Below are positions 5,877 through 6,508 of a DNA stretch of 6,508 nt, one piece after another. Below the pieces are notes generated by a model, which made no database searches, was not told where the DNA came from, and saw nothing but the letters and a program-made list of their open reading frames with translations. The stretch is taken from the NCBI GenBank assembly GCA_029938505.1, contig JAOZUV010000121.1, positions 1 through 6,508 of the forward strand. The letters are read 5' to 3'. The number at the start of each line of letters is the position of its first letter. Within the stretch, counting starts at the first letter, position 1. Both the position numbers and the translations under genes were made by a program. The DNA is from Bacteroidales bacterium. Lineage in GTDB: Bacteria > Bacteroidota > Bacteroidia > Bacteroidales > GCA-2711565.

Positions 5877-6508
5877 ATGACTTATATTATTACAGGAGCT
5901 GGATTAACTATTGAAGACGTTGTGGCCGTTGCACGTCACGGGAAAGAAGTATCAATTCATCCGGATGCCATTAAACGCATGGAAAAATGCAGAGCCATGC
6001 TCGAAAGGAAAGTTGATGCTGGCGAAATCATGTATGGAGTGAATACCGGTATTGGTGAATTTTCGGAAGTCGTTTTGAATGACGATCAGGTAAAAGATTT
6101 TCAAAAATATTTAATTTATAATCATGCTGCCGGTATTGGTGATGCCATGCCCTACGAACATGTTCGTGGAGCTATGCTGGGCAGAATTAATGTTCATGCT
6201 CACGGAAATTCAGGTGTTCGCCCAATTATCACTCAAACATTGGTTGAAATGTTGAACAAAGGGGTCACTCCATTTGTGTGTAAAAAAGGGTCAGTTGGAG
6301 CTTCCGGTGATTTAGCACCTATGTCGCAAATTGCTTTATTAATGATGGGCGAAGGAAAAGCTTTTTATAAAGACGAATTATTGGAAGGTAAAGAAGCCTT
6401 AAATCGTGCAGAGATCGAGATTCCTGGCTTACAAGCACGTGATGGCTTAGCTACTATTAATGGTTCAAATGTATTAACAGCCATGAGTGCCATCTTTTTG
6501 TATGATGC
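5877..6508 (+). CDS. Second MIO-type aromatic amino acid ammonia-lyase (HutH paralogue), 3' end outside window
   Basis: An open frame from ATG 5877 runs without a stop to the window edge, giving the first 210 residues of a protein that is normally about 500-540 long. The MIO triad is A142-S143-G144 in GSVGASGDLAPMSQ; the catalytic Tyr53 (IMYGVNTGIG) and Asn195 (TINGSNVL) are present. These positions coincide with Pseudomonas putida histidase numbering, so the N-terminal part has no insertions. The substrate-selectivity pair is Asn82-His83 (YNHAAGIGD), in contrast to Ser-His in the upstream hutH and in classical histidases. It also has its own features, such as PFVCKKGS before the MIO loop and PGLQARDGLATINGS, and is clearly a distant paralogue rather than a recent duplicate. 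The ammonia-lyase fold is secure; the substrate (histidine, tyrosine, phenylalanine or other) and lyase versus aminomutase activity are not decided by this fragment. Co-transcription with hutH is likely. Confidence 0.88.
   Translation, partial: MTYIITGAGLTIEDVVAVARHGKEVSIHPDAIKRMEKCRAMLERKVDAGEIMYGVNTGIGEFSEVVLNDDQVKDFQKYLIYNHAAGIGDAMPYEHVRGAMLGRINVHAHGNSGVRPIITQTLVEMLNKGVTPFVCKKGSVGASGDLAPMSQIALLMMGEGKAFYKDELLEGKEALNRAEIEIPGLQARDGLATINGSNVLTAMSAIFLYD

Noticed and set aside
1..6508. A defence system, phage or insertion sequence.
   Set aside because: All genes belong to metabolic, translation or repair families; no transposase, integrase, nuclease or target-site duplication was seen.

Overview
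The window is AT-rich, gene-dense chromosomal DNA whose proteins look like those of Bacteroidota. The histidyl-tRNA synthetase and the first ammonia-lyase match the marine/gut Bacteroidota type as I remember it. Start codons are preceded by A/T-rich leaders without Shine-Dalgarno sequences, also typical of that phylum. A marine Bacteroidales/Marinilabiliales-like organism is my best guess; this rests on protein resemblance, not a search.

Left block (1-2599, all + strand): the 3' end of ettA (ABC-F translation factor), ogt (methylated-DNA repair methyltransferase) overlapping it by one base, a WbuC-type cupin metalloprotein, and hisS. Spacings are short (overlap, 28 nt, 47 nt), so read-through is likely, although a candidate Bacteroidota-type promoter lies just before hisS. 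The block is ordinary housekeeping content. It ends in a long, partly self-complementary element (2599-2720) finished by nine T residues. That element fits a terminator for hisS and looks like a dispersed palindromic repeat.

Middle block (2731-4019, - strand): a two-gene unit transcribed right to left, a small thioredoxin-fold protein (CAPC motif) followed 2 nt later by a class II aldolase/adducin-family protein. The aldolase keeps its metal-ligand set and carries a C-terminal part of about 110 residues that resembles the tail of a second, decayed aldolase module.

A 301-bp divergent intergenic region (4020-4320) holds two small hairpins and presumably both divergent promoters.

Right block (4321-6508, + strand): two MIO-type (4-methylideneimidazol-5-one) aromatic amino acid ammonia-lyase genes in tandem, 38 nt apart. 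The first is a complete 505-residue histidine ammonia-lyase (HutH). The second is a divergent paralogue cut by the window edge after 210 codons; it keeps the Ala-Ser-Gly cofactor triad and catalytic Tyr/Asn but has Asn-His instead of Ser-His at the substrate-selectivity position. This tandem pair is the most interesting thing in the window. No hutU, hutI, hutG or regulator gene is visible, so whether it belongs to a histidine-utilisation operon or to another pathway must be read from the DNA to the right.
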